Shown: positions 1 through 8,875 of the stretch, piece by piece
How the letters are laid out: each line of letters starts with the position of its first letter
Numbering within the stretch: the stretch's first letter is position 1
From: Croceimicrobium hydrocarbonivorans
Lineage (GTDB): Bacteria; Bacteroidota; Bacteroidia; Flavobacteriales; Schleiferiaceae
Assembly: GCF_014524565.1 (NCBI RefSeq)
Contig: NZ_CP060139.1
Span: forward strand, 434,001-498,000
Direction: 5' to 3'
DNA: 64,000 nt
The notes under the pieces: model-generated
Database searches by the model: none
Seen by the model: only the letters and a program-made list of their open reading frames with translations
What the model was told of the DNA's origin: nothing
Program-made: the position numbers and the translations under genes

Positions 1-164
1 GGAACAGTAGGTAATTGCGGAGGAGCTATATAGAAACCCGTAACAACGAGGTTCTTTACATCGGCTGGTGCCTGATAAGTTTGGTAGGCCTTGATGCGCA
101 AGTTGCCACAGCCATTTAAAAGCAAAGCAAGACTTAAAACACTAAGGGTGCGGAGTATTTTCAT
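1..164 (-). CDS. Partial lipoprotein (N-terminal part, runs off left edge)
   Basis: Reading leftward from the ATG at 164, the frame stays open to base 1 (54 codons seen). It begins with a short basic end, a hydrophobic stretch and a lipobox (LLLNGC, Cys at about residue 19), so it should be an exported lipoprotein anchored in the envelope. The visible mature part (NLRIKAYQTYQAPADVK) matches no family I recognise. The C-terminus lies outside the window. A promoter-like box pair lies just upstream at 187-219. Confidence 0.7.
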   Translation of the reverse strand, partial: MKILRTLSVLSLALLLNGCGNLRIKAYQTYQAPADVKNLVVTGFYIAPPQLPTV

Positions 165-186
165 GATTGTGATTTTGTGACTCGCA

Positions 187-219
187 CGAAGATACTGCGC
201 ATTGAGCCACGGTCACAAA
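187..219 (-). promoter_or_regulatory. Candidate Bacteroidota-type promoter for the left-edge lipoprotein
   Basis: On the minus strand TTTG (219-216) is followed after 21 nt by TATCTTCG (194-187), close to the TTTG/TAnnTTTG consensus with one mismatch and a slightly long spacer. The ATG at 164 would then have a leader of roughly 17 nt. Confidence 0.35.
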
Positions 220-221
220 TT

Positions 222-1997
222 CTAAGAAGCCTTCTTGTCAATCAATGCTCCTTTCTTCATAAAATAGCGTAGCGATACCAAAGATATCAGCAAGGCTACC
301 AGCCAGGCGGCACTTTCTATTGCATCATCAAATAATAAGGATCCGAGCGCAAATAGTGCCGAATACACTAAAACTACACCCGATAGCCAGGCACCAAATA
401 AAGCTCCGCTAGCCTGATGCTTCTGCCCCTCCTTTCGGAAAGGCTTCCAAAATCCTGAAGGACGAATACGCGCGTAGAAATTCTCTAAAACCTTCGCATC
501 TGTGGGTTTGCTGATAAAGGTTACCAGAACCCAAACCAGACTTGTAAAGACCACGGTAGCAATAAAATCACCGTTCTGATGATAGAAGGATTCGGGCAAA
601 TAAGCTTTAAGCGGAAACTTTAATAAGGCCCAGGCCAAAAGTGGTGCCAGGGTTGCACTCAATTCACTCCAGGCATTAATACGCCACCAGTACCAGCGTA
701 AAATCAATACCATTCCTAAACCAGCACCAGAAGCGATTAGGAAACTAGCAGCCTCATCGATCATTCCGATTTGAGCGGTAGAATACATGGCCACCAACAT
801 GATAAGTAAGGTGATAATACGACCGGCCATCACATAATGCTGATCGCTTGCTTCTGGCTTAAAAAAGCGACGGTATAAATCATTGGTCAAATAGCTGGAC
901 CCCCAATTTAACTGGGTAGAGATGGTACTCATATAGGCGGATAAAAAACCTACGAAAAGCAAGCCCTTTAATCCTGAAGGCAAGAAATCACGCATCGCAA
1001 AAACAAAGCCTTTTCGAGACTCCTCCAAAGGTAAATCCGGATAGAGAATTAATGCCGCCAGACCTACGATTATCCAGGGCCAAGGACGTAAACAATAATG
1101 CGCAATTTGAAAGAACAAACTCGAATACACGGCATGTTCCTCATTTTTAGCGCTCATCATTCTCTGTGAAATATATCCGCCGCCGCCAGGCTCATTGCCA
1201 GGATACCAACTCGCCCACCACTGCAAAACGATGTAGGAGAAAAAGGCGCCTGCCGATAAGGAAAAGGTACCCACCGCTAAATCACTACCACTGCCAATCT
1301 GAGGAAAGAAGTCCAAACGCCAGGCCGGTAATTGGTTTTTAATCCCACTTAATCCACCTACTTCGGGAAGGTTTAAAACAATTATAGCCAGAATAATGCT
1401 GCCCGACATGGCAATGATGAACTGTACAAAATCCGTAATCGCAATTCCCAATAAGCCTGCGATAGATGAGTATACCGCCACCAAGGCCATAGCCGCCATA
1501 CAGAACCAAAATGCTTCTTGGGCCGGAATTTCAAAAAACACTTCCAGAATAGAAATGAGAGCAGCATTTACCCAGCCGATTATTACCACATTCATAAAGA
1601 GGCCAAGATAAACGGAACGAAGTCCACGCAAGAAAACAGCTACCGGACCGGAGTACCTTAATTCCAACAATTCCAATTCGGTGATAATCTCCGCTCTACG
1701 CCAAAGGCGAGCAAAGAAAAAGGTGGTGAGCATTCCACCAATGGCCATATTCCACCACAGCCAGTTGCCCGAAATTCCATGCTGAGCAATTTTCTCTGTA
1801 ACCCATAAAGGAGTATCTGCCGCAAAAGTGGTGGCTACCATAGACACCCCAGCGATATACCAGGGTAATTTCCTACCACCTAAAAAGAAGCCCGCTAATC
1901 CGCCTTCTGCCTTTCCTCGGAAATACAGACCTAAGAAAACAAAGAGCAGCATAAAGAAGCCTACTACCCACCAATCGAGCGTACTAAGATGTGTCAT
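222..1997 (-). CDS. Sodium:solute symporter family (SSS) membrane transporter
   Basis: A 591-residue integral membrane protein with about 13-14 hydrophobic segments. The N-terminal block FFLGGRKLPWYIAGVSM followed by an ADTPLW segment is typical of the sodium/solute symporter family, which couples inward sodium flow to uptake of sugars, amino acids or similar solutes across the inner membrane. Length is normal for the family. The substrate cannot be read from sequence: neighbours (a lipoprotein fragment and a divergent lipoprotein) give no clue. A weak TAGATTCG box at 2014-2021 on the minus strand could serve as its -7 element. Confidence 0.9.
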   Translation of the reverse strand: MTHLSTLDWWVVGFFMLLFVFLGLYFRGKAEGGLAGFFLGGRKLPWYIAGVSMVATTFAADTPLWVTEKIAQHGISGNWLWWNMAIGGMLTTFFFARLWRRAEIITELELLELRYSGPVAVFLRGLRSVYLGLFMNVVIIGWVNAALISILEVFFEIPAQEAFWFCMAAMALVAVYSSIAGLLGIAITDFVQFIIAMSGSIILAIIVLNLPEVGGLSGIKNQLPAWRLDFFPQIGSGSDLAVGTFSLSAGAFFSYIVLQWWASWYPGNEPGGGGYISQRMMSAKNEEHAVYSSLFFQIAHYCLRPWPWIIVGLAALILYPDLPLEESRKGFVFAMRDFLPSGLKGLLFVGFLSAYMSTISTQLNWGSSYLTNDLYRRFFKPEASDQHYVMAGRIITLLIMLVAMYSTAQIGMIDEAASFLIASGAGLGMVLILRWYWWRINAWSELSATLAPLLAWALLKFPLKAYLPESFYHQNGDFIATVVFTSLVWVLVTFISKPTDAKVLENFYARIRPSGFWKPFRKEGQKHQASGALFGAWLSGVVLVYSALFALGSLLFDDAIESAAWLVALLISLVSLRYFMKKGALIDKKAS

Positions 1998-2115
1998 GTT
2001 TGGAATTGATTGCCGAATCTAAGGATTATTGCGAGACTCTTTTAGGCAGAAAAGGCCGAGATATCCCCAATCTTAATCAACAGAAAAAGGAGAATTTTAA
2101 ATTTCGATTATCCTT

Positions 2116-2123
2116 TACCTTTG
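2116..2123 (+). promoter_or_regulatory. Candidate -7 promoter element (TACCTTTG)
   Basis: A perfect TAnnTTTG box 20 nt upstream of the ATG at 2144. No convincing -33 TTTG is seen at the usual distance, so only the -7 element is called. Its position argues that translation starts at 2144 and not at the upstream in-frame codon at 1991. Confidence 0.4.
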
Positions 2124-2143
2124 AAGAAAATTCCCAAGAGAAC

Positions 2144-2497
2144 ATGAAAAAATTAGGATTACTAGGCTTACTTGCCTTGGTAGCTTGTCAAAATAACTCA
2201 GAAAGCAGCGAAAGCGAGTCTACAGCGAACTCTAAAAGCTACCCCCATTACGAGCAGATGGAAGTAGAGCTGAATAATCAAGTAGTATATGGTGTGATCG
2301 TTCAAGATTCGGCCGGCGCAAAGATCAGCCGTGGTTATTCTATCACTTTCAAATTACGAGACAAGGTTTGGTACGATACCGTATACCTAGAAATGTCCAC
2401 TGGTGAAGTAGCGCAAAGCGAGTCTGTATTTGCCGAAGCGGTGGTAGATGATATGGGTGGTGCCCAATTCGAAGTAACAACTTTCGACGTTCAATAA
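2144..2497 (+). CDS. Small lipoprotein of unknown function
   Basis: A 117-residue protein. The frame is open from 1991, but that extension overlaps the divergent symporter and lacks a signal sequence; the ATG at 2144 begins a clear lipoprotein signal (MKKLGLLGLLALVAC, Cys15) and lies just downstream of a TACCTTTG promoter box. The mature protein starts with a Ser/Glu/Asn-rich linker and then about 75 residues that look like a small beta-rich domain. It ends 1 nt before the TTG start of the RNA methyltransferase, so the two are probably co-transcribed. No family recognised. Confidence 0.75.
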   Translation: MKKLGLLGLLALVACQNNSESSESESTANSKSYPHYEQMEVELNNQVVYGVIVQDSAGAKISRGYSITFKLRDKVWYDTVYLEMSTGEVAQSESVFAEAVVDDMGGAQFEVTTFDVQ

Positions 2498-2498
2498 T

Positions 2499-3659
2499 TT
2501 GAAGGATTCCAATTTACAAATCGTCATTAAAACCTTACCTGGACTGGAACGCGTGTTGGCACGTGAGGTTCGGCAATTAGGTGGACGTGAGGTTCAAGAA
2601 GTGCGTCGTGGCATTGTTTGCAAAGGAGATTTAGGCTTTGTTTTTAAATGCAATCTCTGGCTGCGTACAGCCCTGCGAGTTTTAGTTCAGATAGATCGTT
2701 TTCAGGTGCGGGATGAGAAAAACCTTTACAAGAAGGTTTATGAAACCCCCTGGGAAAAATATTTCGATTGCGATAAAACCATTGCTATTGATGCTACCGT
2801 GCACAGCGATCGTTTTCGCAACAGCCTTTTTGTAGCGCAAAAAACCAAGGATGGCATTGTAGATCGTTTTCGCGATCAAAGTGGCAAGCGTCCTTCCGTT
2901 GACTTAAAAAATCCGGATATCCGCATAAATGTGCATATCCAAAATCACTTCTGTACGCTCTCTCTGGATAGCAGTGGCGAATCCCTTCATAAAAGGGGCT
3001 ATCGTGTAGAAGTGGATAAAGCTCCATTGAGCGAAGTTTTGGCCGCCGGAATTTTATCCCTAATGGATTGGCAAGGTAAAGCCCCCCTACTCGACCCCAT
3101 GTGCGGATCCGGGACTTTCTTAACGGAGGCTGCTTTATTTGCTTCCAATGTACCGGTGAATGTTTTCCGTAAGCAGTTCTCCTTTCAAAATTGGAAGGAC
3201 TATGACGCTGAACTCTTCGATACCATTTTCGAATCTTCCATGAAGAAGGAAAATCGCGATTTACCTCCGATCTATGGCTTTGATATCGATCCTCAAATTG
3301 GTGCAAAGGCACGTAGGAACGTGAAAAATGCCTTAATGGAAGATGTGATCAAAGTGCAAAAGCGCAACTTCCTCAATTGGCCTGAAGATGAAAAGGTAGC
3401 GCCAGGAACCACCTTGATCATGAACCCACCCTACGATTTGAAACTGGAAGCTGATATCCCCGAATTGTACAAGGGAATTGGCGATAGCTTAAAACAACAT
3501 TTCAGTGGCTGCACGGCCTGGGTATTTACCGCTTCCGCGGAAGGCCTCAAACATTTAGGCTTGAAGCCCACCAAAAAGATTCCACTTAAAAACGCCAAGC
3601 TCGACAGTTGGTTAGTGCGTTACGACCTCTACGAAGGTTCAAAAAAGGGGAGCGACTAG
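2499..3659 (+). CDS. THUMP-domain class I SAM-dependent rRNA methyltransferase (RlmL-like)
   Basis: A 386-residue enzyme of the RlmL/YpsC group, which makes N2-methylguanosine in 23S rRNA. The N-terminal ~160 residues form a ferredoxin-like plus THUMP RNA-binding region. The methyltransferase half carries the SAM-binding motif LLDPMCGSGTFLTEAA (about residue 200), an acidic motif GFDIDPQIG and the catalytic NPPYD motif near residue 310. The frame begins with TTG right after the previous stop; no in-frame ATG lies near the expected N-terminus, so a TTG start is likely. PriA follows after 3 nt. The exact rRNA position modified is inferred from the family only. Confidence 0.88.
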   Translation: MKDSNLQIVIKTLPGLERVLAREVRQLGGREVQEVRRGIVCKGDLGFVFKCNLWLRTALRVLVQIDRFQVRDEKNLYKKVYETPWEKYFDCDKTIAIDATVHSDRFRNSLFVAQKTKDGIVDRFRDQSGKRPSVDLKNPDIRINVHIQNHFCTLSLDSSGESLHKRGYRVEVDKAPLSEVLAAGILSLMDWQGKAPLLDPMCGSGTFLTEAALFASNVPVNVFRKQFSFQNWKDYDAELFDTIFESSMKKENRDLPPIYGFDIDPQIGAKARRNVKNALMEDVIKVQKRNFLNWPEDEKVAPGTTLIMNPPYDLKLEADIPELYKGIGDSLKQHFSGCTAWVFTASAEGLKHLGLKPTKKIPLKNAKLDSWLVRYDLYEGSKKGSD

Positions 3660-3662
3660 TTC

Positions 3663-6107
3663 ATGGAGCAATTTGCCGAAATCTTACTTCCACTGGCCTT
3701 ACCAGTGAATTATACCTATCGCATCCCTTCAGCTTTAGGCGATATCGTAAAAGTAGGAATGCGAGTAATCGTACCACTCGGCAAACGAAAACTTTATACC
3801 GGACTGGTAAAAGAAATCCATCAGCGCAAGCCCAAAGACTTTGAAGTCAAGGATATTTTAGACGCTGAGGATGCCTCCCCCATTATTGCCGAAGCCCAAA
3901 TTGAATTTTGGGAATGGCTGGCTCAATACTATCTCTGCAGCGAAGGAGAAGTAATGAACGCTGCCCTGCCCGGAGGTTTAAAGCTGGAAAGCGAAATGGT
4001 GATTCAGCGCAATTTGGCTAAGGAAATTATTGATGCCGAATTGAGCGATGCTGAATATCTGATCGTCGAAGCTCTGGAACAACAGGATCGCTTAAGCATT
4101 AAGGAAATCGCCGAGATTACCGGTTTTGCCAATCCTCTATTCACCATAAAAGAATTGCTCTCCAAGGCCTATGTGGTATTGGAAGAGGAACTTAAAGGTG
4201 GCTATAAACCGCGGCAAGCACGATTGGTAAAGGCTGGCCCGGAATTAAATGAAGATGATGTTAGCGCCGCCTTCGAAGGCTTGGGTAATGCCGCCAAGCA
4301 AAGAGAGCTATTATTGGGCTTTTTTCAATATCGAAATGAAAGAGGCGAAGTAACTGCCGCGATGCTGCTTAAGCGATGCAAAGCTAGTGACGGCAGTTTA
4401 AAATCACTGGAGGCCAAAGGCCTGCTGGAAATTTTTTACGATGATCCTTTTCGGCATCAGCATAGCGAAGATCCCAGTGCCAATGGATTATTCCCTTTAA
4501 GTGAAAGTCAGCAAAAGGCTTTTGACGATATCACTCAACATTGGGAACAGCCCATTCTTTTACATGGAGTAACCTCTTCCGGTAAAACAGAGGTCTACAC
4601 GCATTTAATGGCCGAGGTTTTAAAGCAAGGTCGCCAAGTACTGTACCTGGTTCCTGAGATCGCCCTTACCACCCAATTAATTCAGCGCCTGGAACGCTTT
4701 TTTGGTGAGGATTTACTGGTTTACCATTCCCGCTACAGCGATAGAGAAAGGGTGGAAACTTGGCTAAAACTCTTCCGCAAGGGCGATAAGCCGGCTTTAG
4801 TAATTGGGGCCCGCAGCAGCATATTCCTGCCCTTTCAAAATTTGGGATTGGTGATTGTAGATGAGGAGCATGAAAATAGCTACAAGCAATATGAGCCCGC
4901 TCCTCGCTATCACGCCCGCGATGCTGCCCTGGTATTGGCTCAGCAACAAAATGCGCATGTGATATTGGGCAGTGCTACCCCAGCCTACGAAAGTTATTTC
5001 AATGCCCGTAAAGGCAAGTACCATTTAGTAGAAATGAAGGAGCGCTATGGCGCCATTGCCTTACCTGAAATCCGTCCTTTCAACCTGCGGGAATTGCGCA
5101 AACGCAAACAGATGCGCGGCTATTTCGCACCGGAATTAGTGGATGAGATTGAAAGGCAAATGAAAAAGGGCAAGCAGATCATCCTTTTTCAGAATCGCCG
5201 GGGCTTTTCCACCTTTTTACAATGCGATACCTGCGGCCATGTGATGCAATGCCGCAATTGCGATATCAGTCTTACTTATCACAAACATCGTCATCAATTA
5301 CGCTGTCATGTTTGTGGCTATAATACCCCTCCTCCTCGCAGTTGTCCGGCTTGTAAAAGTCAACAGGTGCGAAGCCTGGGATTTGGTACCGAAAAGCTGG
5401 AAGATGAGCTGCAGTTGATGTTCCCGGAAGCGCGAATTCAGCGCATGGATTTGGATACCACCCGCAAGAAAAAGGCTTATGAAAACATCTTGCAAAGCTT
5501 TGAAGATGGAGATACCGATATTTTAGTGGGCACCCAGATGGTTACCAAAGGCCTTGATTTTGGCAATGTAGGTTTGGTAGGTATCATGAATGCGGATTCC
5601 CAAATCTTCTTCCCTGATTTCCGCGCCCATGAAAAGGCCTTTCAGATGTTGGCTCAAGTGGCAGGAAGAGCGGGTCGTAAGGGTGAAAGAGGCTTGGTAC
5701 TTATCCAGAGTTCCAGTCCGGACCATGAAGTTATACATGATGTAATTGGCAATCGCTATCGCTCGGGCTACGAAAGAGAAATGCAAGAGCGACTGGAGTA
5801 TCATTACCCTCCTTTTTACCGCTTAATCCGCATTAGCTTAAAACATCGTAAAAAGGAGGTTCTAGAAGAGCGAGCGGTATTATATGGCCAGGAATTAAAA
5901 GCTTTATTTGGCCGCAGGGTTTATGGACCGGAATATCCTCTTGCTAATCGCTTACGCGGAATGTACCAAATGGAGATTCTCTTAAAACTGGAATCCAAAC
6001 TGAGTTTAAAGGCCGTAAAACAGGCTCTTTCAGAAAGAACTGATGCCTTTCAGCAGCAGCATAAAAGCAGTCCCATGCGCATCATCTTCGATGTGGATCC
6101 GCTTTAG
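3663..6107 (+). CDS. priA: Primosomal protein N' (replication restart helicase PriA)
   Basis: An 814-residue superfamily 2 helicase that reloads the replisome at stalled or repaired forks. Visible in order: an N-terminal 3'-DNA-binding domain (residues 1-100), Walker A GVTSSGKTEVY near 303, the DEEH Walker B box with the following aromatic-rich loop (YKQYEPAPRYHARD), four paired cysteines of the zinc-binding insertion (CDTCGH, CRNCD, CHVCG, CPACK), and helicase motifs V-VI (GTQMVTKGLDF, QVAGRAGRKGERG). Length is somewhat above the E. coli protein (732 aa). It sits 3 nt after the RNA methyltransferase and converges with the lysoplasmalogenase gene, overlapping it by 4 nt. Confidence 0.97.
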   Translation: MEQFAEILLPLALPVNYTYRIPSALGDIVKVGMRVIVPLGKRKLYTGLVKEIHQRKPKDFEVKDILDAEDASPIIAEAQIEFWEWLAQYYLCSEGEVMNAALPGGLKLESEMVIQRNLAKEIIDAELSDAEYLIVEALEQQDRLSIKEIAEITGFANPLFTIKELLSKAYVVLEEELKGGYKPRQARLVKAGPELNEDDVSAAFEGLGNAAKQRELLLGFFQYRNERGEVTAAMLLKRCKASDGSLKSLEAKGLLEIFYDDPFRHQHSEDPSANGLFPLSESQQKAFDDITQHWEQPILLHGVTSSGKTEVYTHLMAEVLKQGRQVLYLVPEIALTTQLIQRLERFFGEDLLVYHSRYSDRERVETWLKLFRKGDKPALVIGARSSIFLPFQNLGLVIVDEEHENSYKQYEPAPRYHARDAALVLAQQQNAHVILGSATPAYESYFNARKGKYHLVEMKERYGAIALPEIRPFNLRELRKRKQMRGYFAPELVDEIERQMKKGKQIILFQNRRGFSTFLQCDTCGHVMQCRNCDISLTYHKHRHQLRCHVCGYNTPPPRSCPACKSQQVRSLGFGTEKLEDELQLMFPEARIQRMDLDTTRKKKAYENILQSFEDGDTDILVGTQMVTKGLDFGNVGLVGIMNADSQIFFPDFRAHEKAFQMLAQVAGRAGRKGERGLVLIQSSSPDHEVIHDVIGNRYRSGYEREMQERLEYHYPPFYRLIRISLKHRKKEVLEERAVLYGQELKALFGRRVYGPEYPLANRLRGMYQMEILLKLESKLSLKAVKQALSERTDAFQQQHKSSPMRIIFDVDPL

Positions 6108-6763
6108 TCTTCTTTGGCAATAATCCCCAAAAGAATCAGGCCTTGAGCCAGACCGTAAGTGAGCATAATAATGAAGCGATTATGCCAATGCTCATCTAAG
6201 CCACCACCAAACTTCGACCAGGCGATCCACCAATCAGAAAAGATAAAAAGGGCGATTCCTAATAAGGGCCAAATGCTGATTTTCTGGGCCTGCCAGGCCA
6301 TAGCACTCAAAATGAAGTGCAAGCTTAAAAGTCCGAAGTAGGCATAAATAGGGATGCTCAATTCTACAGGCAGGACCACTAATTGCAATAGTAGATACAT
6401 GGCTCCCAAAGACAAGAGCAAGGCAATGATAAAGGCCTGCCATTTTAAACCGGAGCCTTGCTTTAAATACCAATAACCGTAGGAAATATGGGCCAGGGCA
6501 AAGGCGCCCATTCCAATTAAAAAGGCCGGACTTTGTTGAAACATCAAAGCCACATCTCCAAAAAGAGAAAATACCAAAGCTGGAATTAATGGCATTAAGA
6601 AAGCCTTTCCTTCTCGGATCTTACTAAAGGTGAAGAATAATAAAGTGCCTACTATAAGAGGTTTACTCAACCATAGCATTTGACCTTCATCCCCACGGTA
6701 TACTACCGCTAAATGAAAAAGCATTATCGCCCCGTAAATCTTAATGAAGTCGCGTACCTTCAT
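6104..6763 (-). CDS. YhhN/TMEM86-family lysoplasmalogenase-like membrane protein
   Basis: A 219-residue protein with about 7-8 transmembrane helices. The acidic signature segments LFGDVALM (about residue 67) and FIFSDWWIAWSKF (about 174) are those of the YhhN/TMEM86 family, whose characterised members hydrolyse the vinyl ether bond of lysoplasmalogens. Whether this organism makes plasmalogens is not shown here, so the substrate is open. It starts 3 nt after the end of the upstream M48 protease gene and is probably in the same transcript. Confidence 0.8.
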   Translation of the reverse strand: MKVRDFIKIYGAIMLFHLAVVYRGDEGQMLWLSKPLIVGTLLFFTFSKIREGKAFLMPLIPALVFSLFGDVALMFQQSPAFLIGMGAFALAHISYGYWYLKQGSGLKWQAFIIALLLSLGAMYLLLQLVVLPVELSIPIYAYFGLLSLHFILSAMAWQAQKISIWPLLGIALFIFSDWWIAWSKFGGGLDEHWHNRFIIMLTYGLAQGLILLGIIAKED

Positions 6764-6766
6764 CTA

Positions 6767-7573
6767 CTATTGACCTTGCTGAGTTTGCAAGTAATACTTC
6801 ATGGCCTCGCCCATATTAGCATTCAGGTCTTTGATACGCGTACTGTGAGAAGGGTGAGTAGACATAAACTCTGGGGGCTGACTCCCGCCACTCTGAGCTG
6901 CCATACGCTCCCAAAACTTAGGCGCTTCCCTAGGATCATAGCCCGCCATTCCCATAAATACCAAACCCATTTTATCGGCTTCACTTTCGTGTAAACGGCT
7001 AAAGGGCAACATGGCTCCGTATTGAGAACCAATACCGTAGGCGGTCATGTATAAGGATTGTGTCTTCTCGGGTTGGTCTTTAATAGCCACTTGTAATGCT
7101 ACGCCCCCCATTTGTTGAATAAGGCCCTGACTCATACGCTCCGAACCATGGCTGGCTACTGCATGAGCAATTTCATGTCCCATAACTACTGCAATGCCGG
7201 CCTCATCCTGGCAAATTCCCATAATGCCGGTATAGAAAGCCACCTTTCCACCAGGCATACACCAAGCATTAGCAACATTCTCATCAATCAAGGCAAACTC
7301 CCATTTAAAGTCCTTCACCATATCGGCATGACCTTTTTGGGTAAGATAACGCTCAACGGCTGCTGCAATCTTTCTGCCTACCCGCTCTACCATTTGAGCT
7401 TGAGGAGTTCCTTTGATCACTTTCGATTCAGATAGTACTTGCTGATACTGATCTACCGCCATGGCATTCATTTGAGCTCCGGGAATTAAAGCTACTTGTT
7501 TACGGCCCGTAAGGGGAACGGTTTTACAAGCGCCAAGGGCAATAATCAATGCGGTAAGAACAAGCTTTCTCAT
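6767..7573 (-). CDS. M48-family zinc metalloprotease lipoprotein
   Basis: A 268-residue envelope protease. The ATG at 7573 is preferred over an in-frame ATG at 7627 because it starts directly with a lipoprotein signal (MRKLVLTALIIALGAC, Cys16). The zinc site HEIAH is at about residues 133-137 and the third ligand Glu lies in LHESEADKMG. This is the layout of the M48C subgroup (LoiP/BepA-like) that degrades misfolded outer-membrane proteins in the periplasm. No TPR domain follows, unlike BepA. It is followed after 3 nt by the YhhN-family gene. Confidence 0.88.
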   Translation of the reverse strand: MRKLVLTALIIALGACKTVPLTGRKQVALIPGAQMNAMAVDQYQQVLSESKVIKGTPQAQMVERVGRKIAAAVERYLTQKGHADMVKDFKWEFALIDENVANAWCMPGGKVAFYTGIMGICQDEAGIAVVMGHEIAHAVASHGSERMSQGLIQQMGGVALQVAIKDQPEKTQSLYMTAYGIGSQYGAMLPFSRLHESEADKMGLVFMGMAGYDPREAPKFWERMAAQSGGSQPPEFMSTHPSHSTRIKDLNANMGEAMKYYLQTQQGQ

Positions 7574-7758
7574 GGTTGGGAATTTGATCGCAAAGAAAAA
7601 CAATTTGACAGGAGAATTAACCTTCACCTGAAAATATGACGGTTAAATTTATTCAAAACAGACAAAAAGACACGCAAAAGTCTCTGGCTTAACCTAATTC
7701 ATCCCTTGGCATTTCAATTGTAATAAGCAGGGGGAAGTCAAAAGAAAAAAACAATACA

Positions 7759-8196
7759 ATGAAAGTTATAAAAAGACAAAACGAAGCCCCATTATTCGAT
7801 CAGTTATTCGATGGATTTTTCCGCGACGAACCCCTTCATTGGATGAATCGAAACATGGTAAATCATCGTAAAGAATCTGTGAATATCATGGAGAATGATT
7901 CGCAGTTCGAAATTGAGCTTTTAGCTCCTGGGTATCGCAAAGAAGATTTGCATATCGAAGTAGATGGAGACCTGCTCACCCTCAAGGCTGAACGCAAGGA
8001 AAACAAAGAGGAAAAGGAAAGTAATTACTTGCGCCGTGAGTTCCGCATTCACAATTTCGAACGTCAGTTTCGCTTACCAGAAGATCGGGTAAATGCTGAA
8101 GGCATTACGGCTCGCTTTGAAGATGGAATCCTTCACCTGAGCGTGCCTAAAAAAGAAGAAACTAAAAAAGCTTCTCGCTTAATTGAAATTAATTAA
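7759..8196 (+). CDS. Small heat shock protein, Hsp20/alpha-crystallin family
   Basis: A 145-residue cytosolic holdase chaperone. The alpha-crystallin domain covers about residues 35-135, with the typical ELLAPGYRKEDLHIEV strand region, a hydrophilic KENKEEKE loop, and the end motif GILHLSVPKKE. No signal peptide. It starts after a 131-nt gap that also holds the M48 protease upstream region; a purine-rich GGGGGAAG stretch lies about 20 nt before the ATG. Its 3' end overlaps the convergent membrane protein gene by 8 nt. Heat regulation is expected from the family but no operator was recognised. Confidence 0.92.
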   Translation: MKVIKRQNEAPLFDQLFDGFFRDEPLHWMNRNMVNHRKESVNIMENDSQFEIELLAPGYRKEDLHIEVDGDLLTLKAERKENKEEKESNYLRREFRIHNFERQFRLPEDRVNAEGITARFEDGILHLSVPKKEETKKASRLIEIN

Positions 8197-8875
8197 GCTC
8201 TTCAAGAAATAGATTTAATCGCAGAGTATCTATTTTATAAAAAGACAGGTTAATAGTGTCCTTTTCATCAAGTAAAAGCTGGATATCATCTAAGGTATCC
8301 AGCTTTTTTATTTCTGTAAATTGATGATTATCCAAATGCCCAAAAGGTTCCATTATAGTAACAGAAGCCTTATCCAAAGCAATACCACTACTTAAAGCGG
8401 AATAAGACAGCACTGCAAATAATAGCAAGCCCAAGCCATATTGCAGATACCTGAAAGTTCCAAAGCTTTGATAGCCCTGAGCCAACTCTTGCAGTTCCTC
8501 CAAATAGAAACTGAGGCCATCCCTCTGCAGCTTGCGATTCAGCCGAAAGGCGATAAGAGAACCTATTAAAAGTCCACCTAAAATGGAAGCTTGCCAAAAA
8601 GCAGAATTTTTTAAGGGAAAGTAAATAGCGACGGAATCCGGCGCCATTAGCTCGCTGCCATTGATCCAAACCAGGAGGAAAAAGATCCCGGTTCCAAAGA
8701 TCATTATGAACAAGAGCAGTAATTGAAAATAACGACCACGAAAACGCCTGAGCGCTTTTAAAGATTCGGGGGAAAAACGATCCATCTCCGTTTTCTTAGG
8801 GAGAAAACGTTTTATAGCACCCCGAAAAAGGATGAATAAAAGCAAGAGCGTTACTAATTCGAATAGCAGTTTCAT
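8189..8875 (-). CDS. Membrane protein of unknown function
   Basis: A 228-residue protein with a transmembrane helix at the N-terminus (residues 1-20), two in the middle (about 50-70 and 95-110) and one near 145-165, followed by an acidic 60-residue tail. No motif or family recognised. Its ATG overlaps the TGA of the pseudouridine synthase gene (ATGA, 8872-8875), so it is translated as part of the panB operon, but neither neighbour suggests a role. The stop overlaps the convergent hsp20 gene by 8 nt. Confidence 0.7.
   Translation of the reverse strand: MKLLFELVTLLLLFILFRGAIKRFLPKKTEMDRFSPESLKALRRFRGRYFQLLLLFIMIFGTGIFFLLVWINGSELMAPDSVAIYFPLKNSAFWQASILGGLLIGSLIAFRLNRKLQRDGLSFYLEELQELAQGYQSFGTFRYLQYGLGLLLFAVLSYSALSSGIALDKASVTIMEPFGHLDNHQFTEIKKLDTLDDIQLLLDEKDTINLSFYKIDTLRLNLFLEELN

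Noticed and set aside
1991-2143. N-terminal extension of the lipoprotein at 2144
   Set aside because: It overlaps the divergent symporter, spans a promoter box and would bury the lipoprotein signal.
2794-3312. A 172-codon minus-strand open frame inside the RNA methyltransferase gene
   Set aside because: It lies entirely antisense to a well-supported gene, has no family motif and an unnatural Arg/His-rich composition.
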